Below the pieces are notes generated by a model, which saw nothing but the letters and a program-made list of their open reading frames with translations, was not told where the DNA came from and did not search any database. A stretch of DNA of 43,317 bases from an uncultured Clostridia bacterium. GTDB lineage: Bacteria; Bacillota; Clostridia; Christensenellales; Borkfalkiaceae. Shown here in pieces: positions 1-8,675 of the stretch. Numbering within the stretch: the first letter of the stretch is position 1; each line of letters opens with the position of its first letter. Location: positions 1-43,317 of the forward strand of contig CAKQRD010000015.1 of assembly GCA_934271275.1 (NCBI GenBank). The letters run 5' to 3'. A program made the position numbers and the translations under genes.

Positions 1-830
1 AAATCCATATACTTCTTGAATTTTTCCGTGGGGTTACGGAAGCAGTTATTGTAATACCCGCTGTCTACGAAATCCTCTGCAACGAGCTTTATTCCGCTCT
101 CCTTTTCAAAGTCCTTGATAAGCACGGGGTTTGCCGTCTGCGCGTACCCGAACCATTCCACCTGCTTTTCTTTTCCTTTTTCGTTAAAAATAAGGGTGAA
201 CTGATAAAGGAAGGTAGTAAACCGCACGACGCTCGTTTCGGGGTGAGCCTTGCACCAACTCTCCATATATTCCTTTACATATTCTTTCGTTTTAGGAAAC
301 GCGGGATCGTACGTTAATTGCTTTTCGCAAGTCCATTCGTTGGTCAGATAATTATATATCTGCACGGGGTGCCAAGTCACGCGAGCAAGGAAAGTCACCG
401 TATACTCGTGGAAAGGCTTGCAATTTTTGACCGTCACTACGCCCTTTTTCTCGTCGTAACTCCATTCTTTCGTTTCTTCGCCCGTGGTTCTGTCGTATAC
501 CTGCCAAAGTTCCGAATAACCGTAATCGGGAGAAAACTCGTCGCCTAAAAACCCTTTCATTATCTCTATTTCGAGGGTATTTTCGGTCGCTGAATTCCTT
601 TCGGAAAGCAAGAATATTCTCTGCGCTTCTTCGGGGTGTTTCCTCGCCCAGTCGTTGTCTCCGCGGACTACGAAATATGTGTTGTATACCTTTCCGAATC
701 TCTCGGGGTTATCGGGGAGCGCCGTTCCGTCGCAGTCGCGCACCGCGTCCGCTCCCCATTTCTTTGCTATTTTAAGACTTTCTTCCGCAAACGCCGCGTC
801 AGCGGGTATCGTAAATCTTCCTTGCTTCAT
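1..830 (-). CDS. GH112 phosphorylase (beta-galactosyl-HexNAc or galactosyl-rhamnose), N-terminal part
   Basis: Partial gene: the reading frame opens at an ATG (828-830) and is still open at the left edge, giving 276 residues of a family that usually has about 700-750. I translated it by hand. It begins MKQGRFTIPADAAF and contains WGADAVRDCDGT, YFVVRGDNDWA, DRTTGEE and FHEYTVTFLA, which I recognise as the start of the GH112 catalytic barrel. GH112 enzymes are cytosolic and reversibly phosphorolyse beta-galactosides: Gal-beta-1,3-HexNAc (lacto-N-biose/galacto-N-biose) or Gal-beta-1,4-L-rhamnose. The specificity-determining residues and the catalytic Asp lie beyond the edge, so substrate cannot be read. 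A GGAGAAC ribosome site lies upstream. It appears to be the last visible gene of locus 1, 98 bases after the preceding stop. No signal peptide, as expected for an enzyme acting on imported disaccharide. Confidence 0.88.
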   Translation of the reverse strand, partial: MKQGRFTIPADAAFAEESLKIAKKWGADAVRDCDGTALPDNPERFGKVYNTYFVVRGDNDWARKHPEEAQRIFLLSERNSATENTLEIEIMKGFLGDEFSPDYGYSELWQVYDRTTGEETKEWSYDEKKGVVTVKNCKPFHEYTVTFLARVTWHPVQIYNYLTNEWTCEKQLTYDPAFPKTKEYVKEYMESWCKAHPETSVVRFTTFLYQFTLIFNEKGKEKQVEWFGYAQTANPVLIKDFEKESGIKLVAEDFVDSGYYNNCFRNPTEKFKKYMD

Positions 831-928
831 CTCTTCTTGTTCTCCGTTTTTAAAATTCTTCAATAATAAAGCGAAAGAAACGCCGAATAAAAAGACGTTT
901 CTTATTGAGCTTTTAGAGCAAATTCTCG

Positions 929-2092
929 TCAATCGAATATTGTCGAGAGATTTAGCAGCTTCATTTCTCCGGGGGCAAGCCAAAAATCTTCATACTTGCC
1001 GTTAGAATATTTTACCGTGACGTGATTAGGCAATCTTTGATGAGCGTTCACAACCGAAGCCCATTTGCGCTTTGTTTCGTCCTCTTCGTAATAGGAAATT
1101 ATACACGGATATTCCTTATCTCCCGAAACCTCTGAAATGTATCTGTCCGCTTTGAAAATTTTCGACTTATCGTAATAGTTTACGGTATGATAGACCTCCG
1201 TAAGGCGCATCTTGTTGAATTGTTCCATAAACTCGGAACGAAAAATTCTGTTTTCCCTTGTCAACACGTCCGCCATTTGCGTTCTTACAAGCTTATCTCC
1301 GTAAAACGCGCCGCTGCGAAAACTCGGTTCGATAAGGTTCTGATAAACATAAAACCAAACGATACCCCTTGCTCCGTGGGCAAGCGCGGTGTACATCTGC
1401 CATCTTATATCGTCCTCGGTCGGAACTCTGCACATCCAGTGTCCGACTGCGCATAGGCTTACGTTAAACGGAATACCGTTTTCATTTGTAACCTTATAAA
1501 ACTTATCAAGTCCGTAAAAATACGCGTCTATCCCGCCCTCTGGATCTCTGTCTTCCGTGCGACACTGCGTGTACTGGTCGTAACCAAGATACCCGACTCC
1601 GCTCTTTTTGATAATGGAGTCCACTATATCATAATACCTCTTGCCCGTTTCTCCGTTCTGCATTTCCGACCAGTACGGAACGAGATTGCAATACGGCGTA
1701 AGCTTCGGCATCTCTTCCACGACTATTTTCGCAGCCTCCGCATAAGCTTCCACTTCGTCGAGAGTAGGCTCGTCCCCGACGAAAAAACCGAATGCGGCGG
1801 GATGCTTTCCGAAATCATTATAAGCCGCGCGGACGTCCTTTGTAAATTCTTCTTTACCCTTTTTTATATAGTTTTTAAAATGCGTTCTGTCATCCACCAC
1901 GATAAGCTTCATATTATATTTTTCGCATTCGTCGAGTACGGCAAGCATTTCCGATTTTTCGTTCTTGCCGTTCTCGTACCAAAAGCTCATAGGCAGATTA
2001 AAACCCATTTCGTACCATTCTTTAACACGTTCCGCACCCGCTATACCGAAAGGAACGTAATTCCAGAACGATAGTTTAATATCTTTGCACAT
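929..2092 (-). CDS. Cytosolic TIM-barrel glycosidase-like protein (DEP-motif paralogue)
   Basis: 387 residues with no signal peptide, so probably cytosolic. The sequence reads as an alternating alpha/beta barrel. GFFVGDEPT (E108) sits where a beta-4 acid/base motif would lie in clan GH-A enzymes, YLGYDQY follows (D172), and a later strand reads GIVWFYVYQ. The same landmarks occur in the lipoprotein at 10250-11719 (GDDEPS, SFDYYP) and the C-terminus of the protein at 2292-7610 (LQDEPS, SFDDYA), so these are three paralogues in one operon. I cannot assign it to a named GH family. A glycosidase role is inferred from fold, motifs and the neighbouring importer and GH112 gene. The start has GAGGA eight bases upstream. 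It lies 46 bases after the small-peptide gene. Confidence 0.8.
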   Translation of the reverse strand: MCKDIKLSFWNYVPFGIAGAERVKEWYEMGFNLPMSFWYENGKNEKSEMLAVLDECEKYNMKLIVVDDRTHFKNYIKKGKEEFTKDVRAAYNDFGKHPAAFGFFVGDEPTLDEVEAYAEAAKIVVEEMPKLTPYCNLVPYWSEMQNGETGKRYYDIVDSIIKKSGVGYLGYDQYTQCRTEDRDPEGGIDAYFYGLDKFYKVTNENGIPFNVSLCAVGHWMCRVPTEDDIRWQMYTALAHGARGIVWFYVYQNLIEPSFRSGAFYGDKLVRTQMADVLTRENRIFRSEFMEQFNKMRLTEVYHTVNYYDKSKIFKADRYISEVSGDKEYPCIISYYEEDETKRKWASVVNAHQRLPNHVTVKYSNGKYEDFWLAPGEMKLLNLSTIFD

Positions 2093-2138
2093 TTAGTAAA
2101 ATCCTCTTTTCAGTCCTGTCTTCTGCAAATTTTTTCGA

Positions 2139-2270
2139 CTACCACCAGATTACGTCGTAGGGATCGCGAACCACGTCCGCGTCGCTCGCGTCCGAAATTT
2201 CAAGGACGTCTCCTTCGCAAAATTTTATTATCTCGAAAACAGCTTTTTCGTAACACTTTTTGTCTTTCAT
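2139..2270 (-). CDS. Small peptide of 43 residues, YxKx(2)[LF]/DVLxxS pattern
   Basis: ATG at 2268-2270, stop TAG at 2139-2141. The start MKDKKCYEKAVFEII is followed by KFCEGDVLEIS, an acidic stretch, and the end DPYDVIWW. A GAGG ribosome site lies about nine bases before the start, and the gene begins only 21 bases after the stop of the 1772-residue secreted protein. No hydrophobic segment, so not a signal peptide or membrane protein. Its layout matches the peptide at 27074-27208: Y-x-K, then a Leu/Phe and Ile, then D-V-L-x-x-S, then an Asp-rich tail ending in Trp. Both follow a large secreted protein without a C-terminal anchor. I recall similar short frames from Clostridia but know no assigned function. 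The function is unknown; a precursor peptide or a partner of the secreted protein are possibilities. Confidence 0.68.
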   Translation of the reverse strand: MKDKKCYEKAVFEIIKFCEGDVLEISDASDADVVRDPYDVIWW

Positions 2271-2291
2271 TTTTCTGACCTCTTCCTTTAT

Positions 2292-5200
2292 TTACGCGTT
2301 AAACGGGATTGCAAAAACGCCTTCGCCCGCGTTAAGATTAAGCGTAACCGCGCCGCCGGATAATTTCATAAGCGATCTCGCGCCGTTTCTGTAAACGAGA
2401 ACGTGAGTAGCGTCGTTAAACTTTACGGTGATATTTCCGCTGCCTGCCGTTTTGGGATCTCCGTAGTTCATAATAACGTATGCGTCGTTACCCGCGTCGT
2501 CCTCGAACACTCCCATTAAACAATCCGTTGTTCCCGTAAGAGAAGACACGCCCGCATATGAGGAAAGCTTAGTATCTTTTATCTGGGCAAACTGTTTATT
2601 AGAAGCAGACCATACATATTTTTTATAGTCGTAGGTCATGACTCCCTTCCACTTAAAATTAACGTAAGCCTTTTCAAATGCGTGCACCTCGTTATTTACG
2701 GATTTTGCCCATTCGTAAGCCTTCGTCGTTTCGCCGGTATAAAAATCAATAAGTCCGCTTTGCTCTTCCGAGGAATCTCCGGTAGCAGGCGCATAACAAT
2801 AATAAGCTATTTCCGTTGCGCCGAAGCAAAGGTTGGAATATATCTGAAATCTTAAATCGTTTATCGAATCAATCGCCCTGTTTCCCGCGTCGTCCGCCTT
2901 TGTCAACGCATATACGAAAGTACGAAGCTCTATATCCGTTTCGTTCGCGTCGTTATAAGCTTTAACTCTCGAAGCAATCTGCATAAGGTTTGAAAGATGA
3001 TAAGTATTTATCGAGTAATTGCCGTTCGTTTTATCAAGCGCGTAATCGTCAAAGCTGACGTAACCCAAAAGCCCCGCAAGATTATCGAAATAATAATCGA
3101 GATAAGCTGTATATTTTGCGTTCGCCGCCCCGCCGGGAAGAAGGTTTACAAGCGGTTCGGCTTCGGGATAAAGCGCAAGAAACGCTTCCGCCGCCGCCTT
3201 AACCTTTTCTAAATCGGAGGTATCAGTCGCGGAGGGTTCGTCCTGTAAAAAGTTACCCGCATAAGCTCCGCTTTTCGTATATTCGTTCCCCTCAAAAAAA
3301 ATTTCTACGAGCGTGGAATAATCGCTTTTATCGAAATCCGCCTGCGTTATCATTTCAAAAAAGAGGTTGTGAAGAACGTAATATTTCAAGCCGTATCTCT
3401 CGGCAACGCTCAAACCCTTTACCGCGTCCTCTTCGCAATCGGCGTTGACGAGCGCGGCAACGGCTTTAACCTCTTCTATCGTAGCCGAACCGCTTTTATA
3501 TGCGTTCCACTTCTCTATAAAGGCGGTTTTGTGCGCGGAACGTCCTTCGTACAAAGCTATCGCCTTATTAAACCCCGCTTCCTGCATAAGCTTATACTGC
3601 ACGGCGTTAAGAAGATCGGGATTATCGGGCGACGTACCGTTTGACCATTTAGCCACCGTGGGAGAAGCGTACGCCGTAAAATTTATGCCGCTTTCCGAGG
3701 AATAGTACGGCACTTTGATGCCGTCTATTTCCTCGTAGGTGCGATATTCGCGGGTTTTAAGCGAGATATTGTCGAAGCTTACCGAACCGCTGCCGCAAAG
3801 ATCTGCGATTTTCAGACGATTTACGTTATCTACCGTACCCATAACCTCGTTCGCGCCGCCGTTGTTCACGACGAGCTTGCCGATTTTGGTAAGGTATATC
3901 GAAAGGCTTACGGAATTTGAAGACGTTATCGACTTAACGAGAACGCTTTCTCCGCCGTTTACCTTATAAAACGCTATCGAAGAGGAATTTACGAGAAGGA
4001 AATCCGCACTGTTTGCCGCCGCGTTTTCGCCGAGAACGATAACGAAGGTTTTGTCTCCGTTTATCTCGTACGAAATACTGCCGAACAACACGTTCTGATT
4101 ATCCCCGAGACCTTCGGTCACGAAATCTCTTCCGTAAATATAATTCCCGAGTTCGTTGATAAGACCGCCTACGTTACCGCCGTCAAGCTTTTCCGTAATA
4201 TCCGAATCGTTTGAGGTATATTCCGTCTGCAAAAGCTCGCGCTGACCGTTCGCTTTATCGAAGGTCGTATCTACGCCGCTCGTAAAATCGTCTTTCTCGA
4301 CCGTGCCGCCGCCGTAGGTAACGGTGAAATCGTCTACCATGAGAGCGATTCCTTCGTTATTCAGCCCGCCGCTCGGGCAGAGCTGGAAGTAGAAGTAATA
4401 CGTTCCCGCATTGTTATAATTATTGTTAGTTCCGAAGCTTGCGCCGTCCTTTGCTATCTGAACGTTGCTTTCGGTAAAGGTAAACGAATAGGTATGCCAT
4501 TCGTTATCCATAGCAAGCTCCGCCGTAGAAGCGTAACAATTATAATTGTCTTTCGTTTCGGTTATACCCAAGCCCCATCTGTCCGTTGTTGCAACGGTAT
4601 TGTCGAATTTAGCCTTAAAGGTGACGGAAGACACGTTTGAATAGCTCTTTTTCGTAATTGCGGGGATTTTTTCGTCGCCCTTTACGGACGCGCTGACGAT
4701 ACCCATAGCGTAATTCGTTTTTCCTTCCGAACCGTTTATGATAAGCGCGGGAGACGAAATCTTGTCAAAACCGAATTCACCCTTTTTTACGGTTAAAAGA
4801 TTGCTCGTTTCTCCGTTAAAGTCGTCGGTATAATCTGTTCCGCCCGCCGTTATAACGAAATTATCGAAGGAATAAATATCCGTCGCGTTATAAGCCCCGC
4901 CTACATTAAACGCAAAGTAAAAATAGAGTGAAGCGGAAGCAACCGTAAAGGTTTTATTTTTGGAAAAAGCCTCGCCTTTTTTACCCCATTGAGCCGTTGC
5001 GCTCGTACCGTTTACCGTTATTTCAAACGAATACCAAACGCCTTTTTCTATGGCGTCCGCGCCGTAAAGTTCAAAGCCTTTACCTTCCGTCCAATCGTAG
5101 CAACCGCCTACGGTAGTATTAAGCATAAACGCTACCCAAGGATCTGTTGCGGAAATCGTTTCCGGTGCTTTCATATCGAAAGTTATTTTTTCGATATTTT

Positions 5201-7610
5201 CATAAGCTCTCGAAGTTGCAAACGCAACGCCTTCCTGCGCGTTTGCCGTGGGATCTACCCGCATGGCAAAATCGTTGCTCGTTTTCGTTACGCCTGCACC
5301 GTTTATATAAAGATTTTCATAAACGTCGGTCGCGCCGTCGAATTCGGCATAATCGTAGGTGCGGGTAACTCCGCCCTCTGTCGTAGAATAATATACGTCG
5401 GAGTCTATCAGACCGAACGAAACAATGCCCGTTCCGCCGAGCCCCACGATTTTGAGTCCCGTAACTTCGCTTACGTTTCCGAGTCCTCTGTAATCTCCGT
5501 CGTTCATTTTAACGAGTAATCTTCCGCCCTTCGTTACGCTGAATTTAAGAACGTTTTCGCCGTCCGCCGCCGAAAGCGTTACTCCCGATTTCACCGTATT
5601 ATTATAGAAAGATACTCCCTGACCGTTTACGAACAGATAATCGGGCGAGGTCTTTGTTCCGCCGAATGCTATCGCAAACTCCTTTTCACCGTCGATTAAG
5701 TATTTTATAGTTCCTTCGAGCGCGAGAGTGGATTCGGGCAAATCGGTAAGGTCTATCGTATTGCCTATAATAGAAGCGTAATTACCGCTATCGAGATAAG
5801 CCGCGATTTTACCCGAAACGAGATTATCGAAGTTATAAGAATCGTCGGCAGACTCGTCTATAACCGCTGCGCCGCAATTAAATATTTCCGTCAAACCGCT
5901 ATATTCCGTACCGTCTGCAACTATTTTGAAATTTTTAATCGTATAGCCCGCGGAATTATTTTTCGCTTCTTCAAAGAAGGCAAGATAGTTATTTGCCGTA
6001 GATGTAAGATTTTTGGTTGTGTTAAAGGTTCTTCCTCCGTCGGAAGAGACGCAGTTTATAGCAACCTCCGTACCGCTTACCGAATAGGTGACGTGATAGT
6101 TGTATCCCGCCTGTACCCACGCGTCTAAATAGTAATAGTTGTATGCGGCAAAGGAATATATGTCTGCGTAAGACGGCAACATATAAAAGCCCGCCCAGTC
6201 GGGAGCAAAACCGCTTTCGTATTTTATATCGTATTCGATACTCGTAATATTGCTGTAAGTATTTTTAGAAACGAGCGAAGGCTGGTCGCTTTTTAACATA
6301 TCGCCCGTAACCGTAACGGAGCTGTTTGCGGGCGCGGAGCCTATCGCAAGCTTGCCGTCCGCGATTTTTACGGTCGTTATGTCGGAAGTATCGTCCTTTC
6401 TCTCGAATAATCCGTCGGTAAGCTTATCGTCAAAGTCCTCGGTATAAGTTTCTCCGTTTGCAACGATCGTAAAGTCGTCGAAAAGTATCGGCGCGCTCAT
6501 TTCTCCCTTCGCGCCTATTATACCGATATAATAATTATCAAGCGACGGGAAATCTTTCGTTATTGTAGAAACCGTTCCGTTTGCAAGAGTCTGCGTAATC
6601 TTGCATTTGCCGTTTTCTATAACGTATCTGAACGTTGCCCAAGCGTTATCGGTCGTGTTGTTAGGAACTGCAAGCATATTGCTATAAATATTAACCGCGG
6701 AATAATCGTCGAATACGTTAAGTCCCCACCAGCTTACGGTACCTTCCCCGTCCTCGAAGTGATAGCCTAAATCGTCGGAATAAACGCGGGTTTTAGTGGT
6801 ATCTACCTTCGCCTTAAAGGATATCTCGGTAATATCGGAGAACGAACCCGCCGTAACGTAACTCATTTTACCGCCGTCGGGGCTTATGGAGTTTACGTTA
6901 AAAACAAGCGCGTAGTTATCGCGAACAAGCTCCGCGTTGCCTTCAAAGGACATTTCTCCGCTCGAATAAGTACCCGTTTCCGCCGAATAATAAATATATT
7001 CTTTGGAAGAAATCTTGCGTTCCGGATCTGCATTGACGAAAGTCGAAAGAGTCATAACCTCTTCCTGCGTTAGTTTAGCGTCGTTTTTTATAGCCATTTC
7101 CGCAACGTACGCAATGCTCCTCGCATTGTCGTATTCGGTAAAGCTCGCGTATTTATAATTAACGCCGTCCGTCGCGAACGCTATACCTACAAAATCGAGC
7201 GTATAATTTTGCGGCAAAATACCCGTCAGCGCAAGCGAAACGTAATACACGCCGTCTTTCTGATAAGGCGTACATTCGCCCTTCGCGTAGTTACCCGTGC
7301 CTACCTTCTCGTTAAGCACGGCAATATAGTCGTCGTTAAAATCAAAGATTTCCAGCCACTTTGCGGGAATAATTATCATACCGTAATCGTAGCCCGCGTC
7401 GAAGCCGTCTATCTGAGCCGTAAACTTTAATCCCGGTGTGGCGGAATTTTTTCTCGCGCTCGCACCGGAAAGCATCGTAAGCTCGGTGGCGGAGGCAAAG
7501 ACTTCTGCGTTCGCTTTATACGCCGAAAAGCTTACCGTACTCGCCGCCGTGCATAAAACGAGCAACGCGCCAAATAGCCAGAGCATAATTTTTTTAGTCA
7601 AAGTTTTCAT
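2292..7610 (-). CDS. Giant secreted multi-jelly-roll protein with C-terminal DEP-motif TIM barrel
   Basis: 1772 residues. A signal peptide (about 1-35, ending ANA) precedes an N-terminal domain (about 40-210) with PGLKFTAQ, YDYGMIIIPAKWL and LTGILPQNY. I see a related domain at the C-terminus of the protein at 27251-29203. From about 215 to 1290 there are six or more lectin-like beta-sandwich modules. Some have the FDDFTI/FDNFVI plus YTDDF edge motif and two have a shorter SINGDKxFVIVLG-type layout. The last ~470 residues are a barrel paralogous to 929-2092 and 10250-11719, with ALYEGR, DEPS near residue 1458 and YVSFDDYA near 1522. There is no LPXTG, dockerin or C-terminal membrane segment. 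AAGGAGAAG precedes the ATG. Likely role: extracellular polysaccharide binding and trimming for the importer of this operon; catalysis is not proven. Confidence 0.85.
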   Translation of the reverse strand: MKTLTKKIMLWLFGALLVLCTAASTVSFSAYKANAEVFASATELTMLSGASARKNSATPGLKFTAQIDGFDAGYDYGMIIIPAKWLEIFDFNDDYIAVLNEKVGTGNYAKGECTPYQKDGVYYVSLALTGILPQNYTLDFVGIAFATDGVNYKYASFTEYDNARSIAYVAEMAIKNDAKLTQEEVMTLSTFVNADPERKISSKEYIYYSAETGTYSSGEMSFEGNAELVRDNYALVFNVNSISPDGGKMSYVTAGSFSDITEISFKAKVDTTKTRVYSDDLGYHFEDGEGTVSWWGLNVFDDYSAVNIYSNMLAVPNNTTDNAWATFRYVIENGKCKITQTLANGTVSTITKDFPSLDNYYIGIIGAKGEMSAPILFDDFTIVANGETYTEDFDDKLTDGLFERKDDTSDITTVKIADGKLAIGSAPANSSVTVTGDMLKSDQPSLVSKNTYSNITSIEYDIKYESGFAPDWAGFYMLPSYADIYSFAAYNYYYLDAWVQAGYNYHVTYSVSGTEVAINCVSSDGGRTFNTTKNLTSTANNYLAFFEEAKNNSAGYTIKNFKIVADGTEYSGLTEIFNCGAAVIDESADDSYNFDNLVSGKIAAYLDSGNYASIIGNTIDLTDLPESTLALEGTIKYLIDGEKEFAIAFGGTKTSPDYLFVNGQGVSFYNNTVKSGVTLSAADGENVLKFSVTKGGRLLVKMNDGDYRGLGNVSEVTGLKIVGLGGTGIVSFGLIDSDVYYSTTEGGVTRTYDYAEFDGATDVYENLYINGAGVTKTSNDFAMRVDPTANAQEGVAFATSRAYENIEKITFDMKAPETISATDPWVAFMLNTTVGGCYDWTEGKGFELYGADAIEKGVWYSFEITVNGTSATAQWGKKGEAFSKNKTFTVASASLYFYFAFNVGGAYNATDIYSFDNFVITAGGTDYTDDFNGETSNLLTVKKGEFGFDKISSPALIINGSEGKTNYAMGIVSASVKGDEKIPAITKKSYSNVSSVTFKAKFDNTVATTDRWGLGITETKDNYNCYASTAELAMDNEWHTYSFTFTESNVQIAKDGASFGTNNNYNNAGTYYFYFQLCPSGGLNNEGIALMVDDFTVTYGGGTVEKDDFTSGVDTTFDKANGQRELLQTEYTSNDSDITEKLDGGNVGGLINELGNYIYGRDFVTEGLGDNQNVLFGSISYEINGDKTFVIVLGENAAANSADFLLVNSSSIAFYKVNGGESVLVKSITSSNSVSLSIYLTKIGKLVVNNGGANEVMGTVDNVNRLKIADLCGSGSVSFDNISLKTREYRTYEEIDGIKVPYYSSESGINFTAYASPTVAKWSNGTSPDNPDLLNAVQYKLMQEAGFNKAIALYEGRSAHKTAFIEKWNAYKSGSATIEEVKAVAALVNADCEEDAVKGLSVAERYGLKYYVLHNLFFEMITQADFDKSDYSTLVEIFFEGNEYTKSGAYAGNFLQDEPSATDTSDLEKVKAAAEAFLALYPEAEPLVNLLPGGAANAKYTAYLDYYFDNLAGLLGYVSFDDYALDKTNGNYSINTYHLSNLMQIASRVKAYNDANETDIELRTFVYALTKADDAGNRAIDSINDLRFQIYSNLCFGATEIAYYCYAPATGDSSEEQSGLIDFYTGETTKAYEWAKSVNNEVHAFEKAYVNFKWKGVMTYDYKKYVWSASNKQFAQIKDTKLSSYAGVSSLTGTTDCLMGVFEDDAGNDAYVIMNYGDPKTAGSGNITVKFNDATHVLVYRNGARSLMKLSGGAVTLNLNAGEGVFAIPFNA

Positions 7611-7631
7611 TTTCTTCTCCTTATTTTTCCT

Positions 7632-8570
7632 TTAATATCTTTCCGTATAATTATCGTCGGAGGACATATCCTCTTCCCACGTCGCCACAAGCTCTACGTC
7701 GGAGGTTCTTCCCCAAGTACCGTTAGTAAAAGGCTTCTGCGAATCCTTTATCCTCCAACCCTTGAAAATAAATCCTTTATAAACGGGTATATAAAGCTCG
7801 AAAGTCTCGCCGTATTTAACCGTTTGTTCGGAGCTTTCCACCGTTCCGCCCGCCGCGTCGTACTTAATTTTATATTCAATAGCCTCTTCTATCGCCGTTA
7901 CCGTCATATTCTCTTTTATTTCGGTAAAATCGGTAACGTCCCACCGAACCTTATAGCCCTTTCTCGAAGCGGGTTCGGGAATATCCGTAAGGCTTTCTCC
8001 GTACTTAACCGTTTTTACTATCGGTTCACAGCCGTTCTGCACGAACGTTACCGTGCAAAGCTCGGGCAAACTCTCTGTCCAAAGCGCAGTCAACTCAACG
8101 TTTTCGGCAAGCTTCCAGATGCCGCTCGCCGCCACGGCTCCGTTTTTACCCGTCCACGCGTTAAAGACAAAACCTTCTCTTTGCGGAATCAAAAGAGTAT
8201 ACTCCGCGTCGAAGGTCACCTCCTGCGAGCTTTTTTCAACCGTCCCTCCGTTCGCGTCGTAGGTTATAACGTATTTATTAGGAGTAAAAATCGCCGTGAC
8301 CGTAATATCGGAGGTAATTCTCGATAAATCCGTTTTGTCCCACGCAACGGTATAACCCGTTCTCGGCTTCGGAGTCGGCACGTCGGTAAGCGCGGTATCC
8401 TTTTCGACCTTGCGTATAACGTTTTCCTCTCCCTCCTCTACGAACGTCACGGTATAATATACTTTTTCGGGTTCGGGTTCAACGCTCGGCTCTTTTTTAC
8501 AGCCGCAGACGAATGTCGCCGAAAGCAAGACCAGTAGCGTCGAAATAATCGCCATAAGCCTTTTTTTCAT
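7632..8570 (-). CDS. Lipoprotein with InlB-type B repeats (Listeria-Bacteroides repeat family)
   Basis: 312 residues with a lipoprotein signal ending VCGC (Cys24), so anchored to the outer face of the membrane. The mature part is about four beta-grasp-like repeats of roughly 65-70 residues. The recurrent phrases are YTVTFVEEG/CTVTFVQNG, GYTVAWDKTD/GYKVRWDVTD, ITYDANGGTVE/IKYDAAGGTVE and FVFNAWTG/FIFKGWRI, which identify the InlB B-repeat family. Two types of repeat alternate (A-B-A-B), suggesting one internal duplication. The C-terminus is an acidic tail (DMSSDDNY). GAGGAGG lies ten bases before the ATG. Such repeats are structural or adhesive in known proteins; the ligand here is unknown. 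It lies downstream of the solute-binding protein, with its own possible promoter motif (8616-8642). Confidence 0.85.
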   Translation of the reverse strand: MKKRLMAIISTLLVLLSATFVCGCKKEPSVEPEPEKVYYTVTFVEEGEENVIRKVEKDTALTDVPTPKPRTGYTVAWDKTDLSRITSDITVTAIFTPNKYVITYDANGGTVEKSSQEVTFDAEYTLLIPQREGFVFNAWTGKNGAVAASGIWKLAENVELTALWTESLPELCTVTFVQNGCEPIVKTVKYGESLTDIPEPASRKGYKVRWDVTDFTEIKENMTVTAIEEAIEYKIKYDAAGGTVESSEQTVKYGETFELYIPVYKGFIFKGWRIKDSQKPFTNGTWGRTSDVELVATWEEDMSSDDNYTERY

Positions 8571-8615
8571 ATTCTTCGTTCCTCCTCTCTCTATATTACC
8601 TTTTTTTCCGAGAAC

Positions 8616-8642
8616 TGTATAGATATAAAAACTCCGTTTTTT
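8616..8642 (-). promoter_or_regulatory. Candidate operator/promoter motif, copy 2 (before the InlB-repeat lipoprotein)
   Basis: This 27-base stretch matches 15841-15867 at 22 of 27 positions. On the minus strand both read as an A run, a CGG/GGG core, a T run, then TCTATACA. The shared TATACA could be a -10 box, with the A/T-flanked core just upstream acting as an activator site. The other copy lies before the first gene of locus 1, so the AraC-type regulator at 15942 is the obvious candidate binder. Binding is inferred from position and similarity only. Confidence 0.4.
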
Positions 8643-8644
8643 CT

Positions 8645-8669
8645 GTAAAAAAATTCCTTGTCGGAATTT
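8645..8669 (-). terminator. Short hairpin with T run after the solute-binding protein gene
   Basis: On the minus strand AAATTCC-GACAA-GGAATTT (8651-8669) is followed directly by a run of Ts. It lies seven bases after the stop codon at 8676. The stem is only 7 bp and A/T-rich, so it may be a partial terminator or a 3' stabilising hairpin that lowers read-through into the lipoprotein gene. Confidence 0.5.
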
Positions 8670-8675
8670 ATTGCA

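Noticed and set aside
875..903. An 8-bp hairpin (AAGAAACG/CGTTTCTT) between the cytosolic barrel gene and the GH112 gene
   Set aside because: Not followed by a T run in the minus direction and A/T-rich; too weak to call a terminator.
7632..8570. A CRISPR-like or tandem DNA repeat in the InlB-repeat gene
   Set aside because: The repetition is at protein level only; DNA copies are diverged and there are no spacers. No CRISPR array was seen anywhere in the window.
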